NCBI GenBank assembly: GCA_030549955.1
Contig: JAUQQI010000116.1
Location: 1 to 11,772, forward strand
Direction of reading: 5' to 3'
DNA length: 11,772 bases
Source of the DNA: Chloroflexota bacterium
GTDB taxonomy: Bacteria; Chloroflexota; Dehalococcoidia; JAUQQI01
Positions 1-6,547 of this stretch are shown here, in pieces (within the stretch, counting starts at the first letter, position 1; each line of letters starts with the position of its first letter). Position numbers and translations under genes: made by a program. The notes under the pieces were generated by a model. It saw only the letters and a list, made by a program, of their open reading frames with translations. It searched no databases and was not told the DNA's origin.

Positions 1-1
1 G

Positions 2-349
2 GTCCTGCCGAAGCACGCCCCCCTGCTGACCATGCTCAAACCCGGGGAACTGGTTGTTCGCCGGGAAGGGGAAGAGATCAGCATGGCCGTGAGCGGGGGC
101 TTTCTTGAGGTCATGCCGGACAAGGTTGTTGTCCTGGCCGATACGGCCGAGCGGGCCGAGGAAATCGACATCGCCCGGGCCGAGGCGGCCCGGCGGCGGG
201 CGGAGGAGAGCCTGCGGCGGGCAACCACCGAGGAGGAGATCGCCCGGGCCAGGGTTGCCCTCCAGCGGGCACTGGTCCGGATGCGGGTTGCGGAGCGCCG
301 CCGACGCCGGGAGCGGCTCCCGCGCGCCACGGCGGAGGCCGGCGAATAG
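2..349 (+). CDS. atpC: F1Fo ATP synthase epsilon subunit (5' end cut by window)
   Basis: This is the central-stalk epsilon subunit of the F-type ATP synthase, which couples gamma rotation and can inhibit ATP hydrolysis. The reading frame is open from base 2, and the residues before the first ATG (VLPKHAPLLT at 2-31) match the family's conserved N-domain, so the true start lies upstream of the window and the ATG at 32 is internal. About 115 residues are visible. The beta-sandwich end (LKPGEL, then AVSGGFLEV and VLADTAERAEEID) is followed by a C-terminal two-helix domain that is very rich in Arg, Glu and Ala. The segment IDIARA, where the helical domain begins, matches the I(L)DxxRA ATP-binding motif known from Bacillus epsilon subunits. 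The gene ends 3 nt before murA in the same frame, suggesting co-transcription with the ATP synthase genes presumably upstream. Confidence 0.95.
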   Translation, partial: VLPKHAPLLTMLKPGELVVRREGEEISMAVSGGFLEVMPDKVVVLADTAERAEEIDIARAEAARRRAEESLRRATTEEEIARARVALQRALVRMRVAERRRRRERLPRATAEAGE

Positions 350-352
350 GGC

Positions 353-1624
353 GTGCCGACCGGGAGTAAAGACGGCGCCTTCGTCATCAGCGGCGGGGCC
401 CGCCTCGGGGGCAGTGTGCGGGTCAGCGGCGCAAAGAACGCGGCCCTGCCCCTCATGGCCGCGGCCCTGCTGACCCCCGACGACGTTTACCTGGAAAATG
501 TTCCCCACATCGACGACGTGGAGGTCCAGGCGGCCGTCTTGCGGTCCCTGGGCGCCGAAGTCGAATGGGTCGAAGAGCATACCCTCCGGATCCGGGCCGC
601 GAACCTGACCAACCACACCGCCCCGGCCCACCTCGTTCAGCGCCTCCGGGGCAGTTTCCTCGTCGTCGGGGCCCTGCTCGGCCGGCTCGGGCGGGCGGCA
701 TCGTGCGCGCCGGGCGGGGATGTCATCGGCCAGCGACCCATCGACGTCCACCTGGCCGGCTTTGACGCCCTGGGCGCCCGGGTCAGGTTTGAGGACAGCA
801 TTTACCACTGCGAAGCCGAATGCCTTCGGGGCAACCAGGTGTTTATGGATTACCCGAGCGTATCGGGGACGGAGAACCTGGTCATGGCCGCGGCGAGGGC
901 CCGGGGCGAGACTATTATCGTGAACGCCGCCCAGGAGCCCGAGGTCGTCGAGCTGGCCGGCATGCTGAACGCCATGGGGGCGGAGGTGACGGGGGCCGGA
1001 ACCAGCGTGGTCAGGATAAGGGGCGCCGACCGCCTCCACGGAACCCGCTGGCGGCTTATCCCCGACCGGATCGAGGCCGGGACCTTCGCCATCGCCGCTG
1101 CCCTGGCCGGGGACGAGGTGACCATCGAAGGCTGCATCCCCGAGCACCTCCTTGCCCTGACCTGGAAACTTCGGGAGGCGGGGGCTGAGGTCCTGACCGG
1201 GGAGGATTTCATCATCGTCCGGGGACGCCGGCCCCTCCGGGCCGTCAACATTCAGGCCGTACCGTATCCGGGGTTTGCCACCGACCTGCAGTCGGTTATG
1301 GGGGTGCTTTTAACCCAGGCCGAAGGCATAAGCGTAATCCACGAACGCGTTTACGATAATCGATTGCTCTACGTATACGAGTTGCGCAAAATGGGGGCCG
1401 ATATCGAGGTGAGCGGCCAGACGGCACTGATCCGGGGCCGCACTCCCCTCTTCGGGGCCGAGGTGAGCGCACTGGACATCCGGTCTGGGGCCGCCCTGGT
1501 CCTGGCGGGGCTGGTGGCCCGGGGCTCAACCCTCATCCGGAACATCTACCACCTGGACCGGGGCTACGAGAAATTTGATATAAAACTAAGGCAACTTGGG
1601 GCAGTGATCGAAAGGGTGGATTAA
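353..1624 (+). CDS. murA: UDP-N-acetylglucosamine 1-carboxyvinyltransferase MurA, Cys-to-Asp variant
   Basis: MurA transfers enolpyruvate from PEP to UDP-GlcNAc, the first committed step of cytoplasmic peptidoglycan precursor synthesis. The protein is 423 residues, close to the usual 419-430. Visible landmarks are K28-N29 (E. coli K22-N23), the catalytic loop [10 protein letters not shown] at about 120-129, D311 in [10 protein letters not shown] (E. coli D305), R377 in [13 protein letters not shown] and R403 in LDRGYEKF (E. coli R397). The residue aligned with the fosfomycin-target Cys115 is Asp123 (codon at 719-721), as in Mycobacterium and Chlamydia MurA, so the enzyme should be active but fosfomycin-insensitive. 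The GTG at 353 is the only sensible start because the atpC stop codon at 347-349 lies in the same frame. A GGAGG at 334-338 is rather far away (14 nt), so translation may be coupled to atpC. Confidence 0.96.
   Translation: MPTGSKDGAFVISGGARLGGSVRVSGAKNAALPLMAAALLTPDDVYLENVPHIDDVEVQAAVLRSLGAEVEWVEEHTLRIRAANLTNHTAPAHLVQRLRGSFLVVGALLGRLGRAASCAPGGDVIGQRPIDVHLAGFDALGARVRFEDSIYHCEAECLRGNQVFMDYPSVSGTENLVMAAARARGETIIVNAAQEPEVVELAGMLNAMGAEVTGAGTSVVRIRGADRLHGTRWRLIPDRIEAGTFAIAAALAGDEVTIEGCIPEHLLALTWKLREAGAEVLTGEDFIIVRGRRPLRAVNIQAVPYPGFATDLQSVMGVLLTQAEGISVIHERVYDNRLLYVYELRKMGADIEVSGQTALIRGRTPLFGAEVSALDIRSGAALVLAGLVARGSTLIRNIYHLDRGYEKFDIKLRQLGAVIERVD
1611..1619 (+). promoter_or_regulatory. Ribosome binding site of mreB/mbl
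   Basis: AAAGGGTGG lies inside the last codons of murA, 10 nt before the ATG at 1630. It supports that start and a shared murA-mreB transcript. Confidence 0.6.
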
Positions 1625-1629
1625 CAGGC

Positions 1630-2670
1630 ATGTTGACAAAGCGAATCGGCATTGACCTGGGCACGGTCAACGTCCTGGTGTACGTCAAGGGCAAGGGGGT
1701 GGTTATTAACGAGCCGTCAGTGGTGGCCGTAGCCCTTCACGACAAACGGATCCTGGCCGTGGGGAACGAGGCGAAACAGATGCTGGGCCGAACCCCGGCC
1801 ACCATTCAGGTGATCCGCCCCCTCCGGGACGGGGTTATTGCCGACTACCTGGTAACCGAGGCGATGCTCCGGTACTTTATCGGCAAGGTTGCGGGCGGCT
1901 TTCGCCTCTTCAAGCCTGAGGTGATGGTCTGCGTCCCCGCCGGGGTCACGTCGGTCGAATACCGGGCCGTCCGGGACGCCGCCGAACAGGCCGGGGCGCG
2001 GCGGCCGGCCTACGTCATACCCGAGCCCCTGGCGGCGGCCATCGGGGCCGGGATTCCGGTGGGCGAACCGACCGGGAACATGGTTGTCGACATCGGCGGC
2101 GGCACGACCGATGCCGCGGTTATCTCCCTGTATGGTATTGTTGTTTCCAAGTCGGTCAGGGTTGGGGGAAACCACCTGGACGAGGCCATTGCAACGTACA
2201 TCAAGCGCCGGTACGGCCTCGTGGTTGGTGAGCGGACAGCGGAAGAGATTAAGATAAAAATCGGCTCGGCCCTGCCCCGCGATGAGCAGCTCGTAATGGA
2301 AGTGCGGGGCCGGGACCAGGTGACGGGCATGCCCCAGACCATCCAGATAAGCTCGAACGAAGTTGCCCAGGCCATCGTGGAACCCCTCCAGCAGATTGTG
2401 GCCGCCGTCAAGGCTGTGCTGGAGGCGACCCCACCTGAGCTTGCGTCCGATGTGGTGGACCGGGGCATTGTGCTGACCGGGGGCGGCAGCCTGCTCCGGG
2501 ATATCGACCGGCTCATCTCCCTGGAGACGGGGGTCCCGTGCTACGTCGCCGACGACCCGCTGAGCTGTGTAGCGATCGGGGCCGGGCTGGCCCTCGAACA
2601 CCTCGACCTGATCCGGCGGGCCATGCCCCTCGACGACTACAGCGCCATCGCCGCCTCGAGCACGGGCTAG
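1630..2670 (+). CDS. mreB: Rod shape-determining protein, MreB/Mbl family
   Basis: This is a bacterial actin that forms membrane-associated filaments guiding lateral cell-wall synthesis. It has 346 residues, the normal length. The actin-fold nucleotide motifs are in order: phosphate-1 loop [12 protein letters not shown] at about 7-18, phosphate-2 loop DIGGGTTD at 154-161, and the adenosine motif LTGGGSLL at 282-289. MreB-type stretches NEPSVVAV (27-34) and [10 protein letters not shown] (132-141) are present. The N terminus is short ([11 protein letters not shown]), lacking the longer leader of E. coli MreB, and together with [13 protein letters not shown] looks closest to the Mbl paralogue of Gram-positive bacteria, so mbl would be an equally good name. 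It starts 5 nt after murA, which fits one cell-envelope transcription unit. It lacks the DnaK substrate-binding domain, which excludes an Hsp70. Confidence 0.95.
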   Translation: MLTKRIGIDLGTVNVLVYVKGKGVVINEPSVVAVALHDKRILAVGNEAKQMLGRTPATIQVIRPLRDGVIADYLVTEAMLRYFIGKVAGGFRLFKPEVMVCVPAGVTSVEYRAVRDAAEQAGARRPAYVIPEPLAAAIGAGIPVGEPTGNMVVDIGGGTTDAAVISLYGIVVSKSVRVGGNHLDEAIATYIKRRYGLVVGERTAEEIKIKIGSALPRDEQLVMEVRGRDQVTGMPQTIQISSNEVAQAIVEPLQQIVAAVKAVLEATPPELASDVVDRGIVLTGGGSLLRDIDRLISLETGVPCYVADDPLSCVAIGAGLALEHLDLIRRAMPLDDYSAIAASSTG

Positions 2671-2672
2671 CC

Positions 2673-2689
2673 GGTAGCCTCAGGCTGCC
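2673..2689. terminator. Possible shared terminator hairpin between convergent mreB and copA
   Basis: GGTAGCC and GGCTGCC form a 7-bp stem (one G-U pair) with a 3-nt loop, TCA, which is the copA stop codon read on the other strand. A competing 5-bp stem, GGCTA/TAGCC, lies at 2665-2679. No T-tract follows on either strand, so function as an intrinsic terminator is uncertain, but this is the only structure in the 9-nt gap between two convergent genes. Confidence 0.35.
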
Positions 2690-5211
2690 ACCGCCGGACG
2701 GAACCGCCGCAGCCGGAGCGAGTTGCTCACCACCGACACCGAGCTGAAGGCCATCGCCAGGGCAGCGAGCATCGGGTTGAGGGCCGGGCCGCCGAAGGGC
2801 ACCAGCACCCCCGCAGCTACCGGGATCAGCACGACGTTGTAGACGAAAGCCCAGAAGAGGTTCTGCCGGATCGTCCTGACCGTCGCCCGGGACAGGGCGA
2901 TGGCCGTAACCACGAGCCGGAGGTCGCCTCCCACAAGGGTTATATCCGCCGTCTCCATGGCGACATCCGTTCCGGTGCCGATGGCAATGCCGACGTCGGC
3001 GGCGGCCAGGGCCGGGGCATCGTTAATGCCGTCCCCGACCATGCCAACCCGACGGCCTTCGGCCTGCAGCTCCCGGACAATCCGGGCCTTGTCTTCCGGT
3101 AGCACTTCAGCGATGACCCGACTTATCCCCGCCTCGGCAGCAATGGCCTCGGCCGTTTGCCGATTGTCGCCGGTGACCATAATGACGTCCAGGCCGAGCC
3201 GGTGGAAGGCCTCGACCGCCTCCCGGGTGCCCGGCTTAAGGGTATCGGCCAGGGTCACCAGGCCACCCAGGCGGCCATCGACAACGACGAAGACGGCCGT
3301 CTGACCCCGACGTCGGGCCGCCTCCAGGTTCGGGCCCAGCCCATCGGCCCCGGCACCGACCTCGGCCAGGAGCCGGTCGCCCCCGACCAGAACCCGGCGG
3401 CCGTCAACCACCGCCTCCACCCCCCAACCGGGCCGATACCGGAAGTCCGCCGGCTCCGGAACGCTCAGCCCCTCGGCCTCAGCCCGGCGCAGGATTGCCC
3501 GGGCCAGGGGGTGTTCGCTCCGGCGCTCGGCCGCGGCCGCAAGCCCAAGAAGCTCGACGGGGGCCAGGCCGTTGACCGGGTGGACGGCCACAACCTCGGG
3601 CCGGCCGGCGGTCAGGGTCCCGGTTTTATCCAGGACGATGGTGTCCAGACGATGGGCCCGTTCGAGGGCCTCAGCATTTCGGATCAGGATCCCAGATTCG
3701 GCTCCCCGACCGGTCCCGACCATAATCGCCGTCGGCGTCGCCAGGCCCAGAGCACACGGGCAGGCGATGATGAGCACCGCAATCGCCCGGAGCATGGCCG
3801 GGGTGAAGGCCGGCTCCGGCCCGAAGGCCAGCCAGAACCCGAAGGTGAGGGCCGCGACCCCGATGACGGCCGGAACAAACACGGCGGAGACCTGGTCAAC
3901 GAGTCGCTGGATCGGGGCCTTGCTGCCCTGGGCCTCCCGGACCAGGCGGATGATGCGGGCAAGCACCGTTCCCTCACCCACAGCTGTCGCCCGAATCACT
4001 AAGGCCCCGGCCAGGTTCACCGTGCCCCCGATAACCCGGCCACCAGGAACCTTCTCGGCGGGCATACTCTCACCCGTCACCATTGACTCATCCACCGTCG
4101 AGGCGCCATCCACCACAACCCCATCAACCGGGACCCGCTCGCCCGGCCGGACCAGGAGCAGGTCGCCGACCCGGACCGCCTCGACCGGGATTTCTTGTTC
4201 GAGCCCGTTGCTCAGCCGGCGAGCTGTCCGGGGCTGGAGGCCTATGAGCTTCCGGATTGCCGCCGAGGTCTGGACCCGGGCCCGGAGCTCCAGATAGCGG
4301 CCCAGAAGGATCAGGGCGATAATGGTGTCCGACGTGTCAAAGTAGACGTCGGGGACAACCCCGCCGGCCACGAACCAGCCCGGGAAGAAGGTCGCCAGGG
4401 CACTGTAAAAATAAGCGGCACTCGTGCCCACCGCAATCAGGGTATTCATGTCGGCTGTGCGGTGCCGGAGGGCGCCCCAGGCGCCCCGGTAGAACCGCCA
4501 GCCGGCCCAGAACTGGACCGGGGTTGCCAGCACCAGCAGAAGGAGGTTCAAAACAAAGGGGTTCTGGCCGAACACGAGGGCAACCGGGTGGGCGAGGACC
4601 TCAATAAGCTGGTCCACCGGCCCGATGCCGGTGGTCAGGGGGTGGCGGCTGTGGGCTGCCAGCATCGTGAGGACGAAGGTAACGACGGCTATTGCCGCCG
4701 CAAAAACGAACCGCCGACGCATGTCCCGGAGCTCAGCGGCATGCTCCCGGTCAAAAGCCGCTTCTTCGGGCCGCCGCAACTCCTCGGCCCCGTAACCGGC
4801 CGCCTCAACCGCAGCCTTCAGATCACCCACCGTGACGGCCCCCGGCAGGTGGTCCACCGTGGCAGTCTCAGCGGCCAGGTTGACCCGGGCATCAAGGACC
4901 CCCGGCACCCGCTTCAGCGCCCGCTCAACCCGGGCCACACAGGAGGCGCAGGTCATGCCGCTGACGCGGAGGGTTACCTGCGCCGGGGCGACTTCGTAGC
5001 CGGCCTCCTCGACGGCAAGCTTGAGCCTGGCCAGGTCGACGCCGGGTTCAACCTCAACGGTGGCCTGCTCGGTGGCAAGATTGACCGAGGCTGACCGCAC
5101 CCCCTCAACCCGGCGCAGGGCCCGCTCGACCCGAACCACGCACGAGGCGCAGGTCATTCCCCGGATGGGGAGCTCGATAGTCTGCGGCTTCGAAAGGTTA
5201 GCCTTCGTCAC
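2680..5211 (-). CDS. copA: Copper-exporting P1B-type ATPase CopA
   Basis: This is a membrane Cu(I)-translocating ATPase that exports copper from the cytoplasm at the expense of ATP. It has 843 residues from the chosen start. In order it shows two N-terminal heavy-metal-associated domains with GMTCASC at 18-24 and 85-91, membrane helices from about 168, the actuator motif TGES at 379-382, the transport motif CPC at 484-486, the phosphorylated Asp in DKTGT (D528), the P1B-specific SEHPLA (HP at 567-568) and the hinge GDGIND at 726-731. The last two helices carry YN (801-802) and MAFSS (820-824), the remaining Cu(I)-site residues typical of the P1B-1 group. The frame is open further upstream to 5439, but that part only shadows csoR. 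The GTG at 5209-5211 has GGAGG 7 nt upstream and begins just before the first metal-binding domain. It overlaps the csoR end by 14 nt, suggesting translational coupling. Confidence 0.96.
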   Translation of the reverse strand: MTKANLSKPQTIELPIRGMTCASCVVRVERALRRVEGVRSASVNLATEQATVEVEPGVDLARLKLAVEEAGYEVAPAQVTLRVSGMTCASCVARVERALKRVPGVLDARVNLAAETATVDHLPGAVTVGDLKAAVEAAGYGAEELRRPEEAAFDREHAAELRDMRRRFVFAAAIAVVTFVLTMLAAHSRHPLTTGIGPVDQLIEVLAHPVALVFGQNPFVLNLLLLVLATPVQFWAGWRFYRGAWGALRHRTADMNTLIAVGTSAAYFYSALATFFPGWFVAGGVVPDVYFDTSDTIIALILLGRYLELRARVQTSAAIRKLIGLQPRTARRLSNGLEQEIPVEAVRVGDLLLVRPGERVPVDGVVVDGASTVDESMVTGESMPAEKVPGGRVIGGTVNLAGALVIRATAVGEGTVLARIIRLVREAQGSKAPIQRLVDQVSAVFVPAVIGVAALTFGFWLAFGPEPAFTPAMLRAIAVLIIACPCALGLATPTAIMVGTGRGAESGILIRNAEALERAHRLDTIVLDKTGTLTAGRPEVVAVHPVNGLAPVELLGLAAAAERRSEHPLARAILRRAEAEGLSVPEPADFRYRPGWGVEAVVDGRRVLVGGDRLLAEVGAGADGLGPNLEAARRRGQTAVFVVVDGRLGGLVTLADTLKPGTREAVEAFHRLGLDVIMVTGDNRQTAEAIAAEAGISRVIAEVLPEDKARIVRELQAEGRRVGMVGDGINDAPALAAADVGIAIGTGTDVAMETADITLVGGDLRLVVTAIALSRATVRTIRQNLFWAFVYNVVLIPVAAGVLVPFGGPALNPMLAALAMAFSSVSVVSNSLRLRRFRPAVAA

Positions 5212-5485
5212 CGCCCGTCCTCCGGATGTTGAGGTTAAAGATCTCGATGAGCTCGCCGGTGATCCGGTCGGCGTCGCCGGCGCGAATGCCATCGACGACG
5301 CAGGTCCGGAGATGGCCGGCCAGAACCAGGCTTTCGAGACGCTCGATGGCCCGGCGAACGGCGAGGGTCTGGCGGAGGACATCCACACAGTACTTGTCCT
5401 CCTCGACCATCCGCCGGATCCCGGCAATATGGCCCTCAATGTAATTTAGGCGCCTGATGGCTTCGGCCCGAACCTGCGGGTCCAT
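5198..5485 (-). CDS. csoR: Copper-sensing transcriptional repressor CsoR
   Basis: This is a small all-helical Cu(I)-responsive repressor of the CsoR/RcnR (DUF156) family; copper binding releases it from the operator. With the ATG at 5485 it has 95 residues. The Cu(I) ligands form the classic C-H-C set: C33 (in KYCVDV), H58 and C62 (in AGHLRTC). The family core, with [16 protein letters not shown] at 11-26, is intact. The frame is open to a TTG at 5515, but the ATG has AAGGAG 5 nt upstream and the extra ten residues would run through the operator palindrome, so the shorter form is preferred. The gene leads the csoR-copA operon and is likely autoregulated. The His in the second position and the two Cys argue for copper rather than nickel (RcnR) or formaldehyde (FrmR) sensing. 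Confidence 0.93.
   Translation of the reverse strand: MDPQVRAEAIRRLNYIEGHIAGIRRMVEEDKYCVDVLRQTLAVRRAIERLESLVLAGHLRTCVVDGIRAGDADRITGELIEIFNLNIRRTGGDEG
5219..5223 (-). promoter_or_regulatory. Ribosome binding site of copA
   Basis: On the minus strand GGAGG sits 7 nt before the GTG at 5211, inside the csoR coding end. It decides the copA start against the longer open frame. Confidence 0.75.
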
Positions 5486-5490
5486 ACCGG

Positions 5491-5496
5491 CTCCTT
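5491..5496 (-). promoter_or_regulatory. Ribosome binding site of csoR
   Basis: On the minus strand AAGGAG lies 5 nt before the ATG at 5485. It selects this start over the TTG at 5515. Confidence 0.7.
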
Positions 5497-5508
5497 CTAT
5501 CAACAGTA

Positions 5509-5532
5509 TACCCAACCCCCGGGGGTGGGGTA
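5509..5532. promoter_or_regulatory. Putative CsoR operator palindrome
   Basis: This is a 24-bp inverted repeat with a single mismatched pair (5514/5527). Its arms begin and end TACCC...GGGTA around a CCCCCGGGGG centre. GC-rich palindromes with TACCC/GGGTA-like arms are typical of CsoR boxes. It lies between the predicted transcription start and the csoR ribosome binding site, 10 bp downstream of the -10 element, so bound CsoR would block initiation or escape. Binding is inferred. Confidence 0.72.
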
Positions 5533-5542
5533 CGCCAGTTAA

Positions 5543-5571
5543 ATAATAGTCCGGCGCCGAGCGGGTGTCAA
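5543..5571 (-). promoter_or_regulatory. Sigma-A/sigma-70-type promoter of csoR-copA
   Basis: On the minus strand TTGACA (5566-5571) and TATTAT (5543-5548) are separated by exactly 17 bp (5549-5565), close to the vegetative consensus. It is the best promoter in the window. Transcription would start around 5535-5537, next to or within the operator palindrome. Confidence 0.75.
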
Positions 5572-5636
5572 GGCCGGGGCTGGAAGCCCTTTGGAAGTTG
5601 GTGTGGTTAAGAAGTTGACAGGTATAGCGGTGGTCT

Positions 5637-5673
5637 GGGGGTCAGCCCCCGATAGCTGCAGAAAAACTATTGG
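5637..5673 (+). other. Two mutually exclusive small hairpins in the cytochrome c leader
   Basis: GGGGG (5637-5641) can pair with CCCCC (5646-5650) around a 4-nt loop. Alternatively CCGATAG (5649-5655) can pair with CTATTGG (5667-5673), with one G-U pair and an 11-nt loop. The two stems share bases 5649-5650. They lie 13-50 nt before the cytochrome c ATG. No recognised riboswitch is evident, and a regulatory role is only a possibility. Confidence 0.25.
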
Positions 5674-5686
5674 CGGTGTGACGGCG

Positions 5687-6520
5687 ATGAAGGTCAAATT
5701 TTACCGGGTCTTGGCGGCCGCGGCAACGGCCGCTTTAACCGCAGGGCTTGCTTTCTCCGTCTTTGCCCAGCCCCCAGTCGAGCAAGGTCAGCAGATCTTC
5801 CAGCAAAAATGTATCGGTTGCCACACCATCGGCCAGGGCGACCGGGTCGGCCCGGACCTGAAGGGGGTGACCCAGCGGCGGGACCGCGCCTGGCTTGAGC
5901 AGTGGATTTTGGCCCCTGACCAGATGCTCGCCCGGGGCGACCCCATCGCCACGCAACTGCTGCGTCAGTACAACAACGTCGCGATGCCGAACCTTGGCCT
6001 GAGCCGGGACCAAGTGCTCGCCGTCATCAGCTACGTGGAGGCGGCCACCACCGGACAGGCTCCGGCGCCGGCGGCCGCCCTGCAGCTCCCGGCCGGGGAC
6101 CCGGTCCGGGGCAAGAACCTCTTCACCGGGGTCGACCGGTTCCAGAACGGCGGGCCGGCTTGCCTGGCCTGTCACAGCGTCGCCGGAATTGGCGCCCTGG
6201 GCGGGGGTCTGCTGGGCCCCGACCTGACCGGGGTTGTCGACCGCTACGGCGGGCCGCAGGGTCTGGCCAGTTTTGTCAGCGCCCCAGGTACCCCGGTGAT
6301 GAGCTCGGTCTGGCCCCAGAAGCCGCTGACCCCGCAGGAACTGGCCGACGTAACCGCCTTCCTGCAGCAGGCCTCGGTCGGGGAGCGGCCACTCCAGCTG
6401 GTCTGGCAGCTTGGGGCCATTGCGGTGGCCGGGGTGGCCCTCCTGGCCGGCGTGGCCACCGTCTACTGGCGCAACCGGCTGGCCGGCGGATTGCGCCGCC
6501 GCTGGCTTGGGTATCAATAG
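5687..6520 (+). CDS. Membrane-anchored diheme cytochrome c of the nar/nxr operon
   Basis: This is a 277-residue c-type cytochrome likely to carry electrons on the outer face of the membrane. A signal peptide spans about residues 1-28 (MKVK, then an Ala/Leu-rich core ending near FAQ). The first heme site is CIGCH at 42-46, with Met100 in AMPNLG as probable sixth ligand. The second is CLACH at 159-163, with Met205 a candidate ligand. A single hydrophobic helix at about 238-260, followed by Arg-rich residues, anchors the C terminus with a cytoplasmic tail. The ATG at 5687 is chosen because it starts the signal peptide directly; the ribosome binding site is weak, GTG at 5678 is possible, and the frame is open back to 5591. 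It ends 27 nt before narG/nxrA. By position and type it resembles NarC of the Thermus nar operon, and the cytochrome c gene heading Nitrobacter nxr. It may link the oxidoreductase to terminal oxidases or quinol oxidation. Confidence 0.88.
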   Translation: MKVKFYRVLAAAATAALTAGLAFSVFAQPPVEQGQQIFQQKCIGCHTIGQGDRVGPDLKGVTQRRDRAWLEQWILAPDQMLARGDPIATQLLRQYNNVAMPNLGLSRDQVLAVISYVEAATTGQAPAPAAALQLPAGDPVRGKNLFTGVDRFQNGGPACLACHSVAGIGALGGGLLGPDLTGVVDRYGGPQGLASFVSAPGTPVMSSVWPQKPLTPQELADVTAFLQQASVGERPLQLVWQLGAIAVAGVALLAGVATVYWRNRLAGGLRRRWLGYQ

Positions 6521-6534
6521 GGTCTGAACTGAGA

Positions 6535-6539
6535 GGAGG
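6535..6539 (+). promoter_or_regulatory. Strong ribosome binding site of narG/nxrA
   Basis: GGAGG, within AGAGGAGG at 6532-6539, sits 8 nt before the ATG at 6548. It is the best-placed such site in the operon, consistent with high expression of the catalytic subunit. Confidence 0.75.
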
Positions 6540-6547
6540 CCATTAAG

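Noticed and set aside
3157..4002. Plus-strand open frames opposite copA, including 3572-4297 and 4195-5094
   Set aside because: These are shadows of a P-type ATPase whose motifs are all intact on the minus strand.
5212..5439. N-terminal extension of copA by 76 residues
   Set aside because: It reads through csoR in another frame, has no heavy-metal domain content and lacks a ribosome binding site. GTG at 5211 has GGAGG at the right distance.
5486..5515. TTG start for csoR adding ten residues
   Set aside because: The added residues overlap the operator palindrome and have no family similarity. ATG at 5485 has AAGGAG 5 nt upstream.
5615..5643. Plus-strand promoter from TTGACA at 5615-5620
   Set aside because: No -10-like hexamer occurs 16-18 bp downstream; the sequence there is G-rich.
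5591..5686. Upstream extension of the cytochrome c gene from TTG or GTG codons
   Set aside because: It would bury the signal peptide behind 32 unrelated residues. The frame is open by chance in GC-rich DNA.
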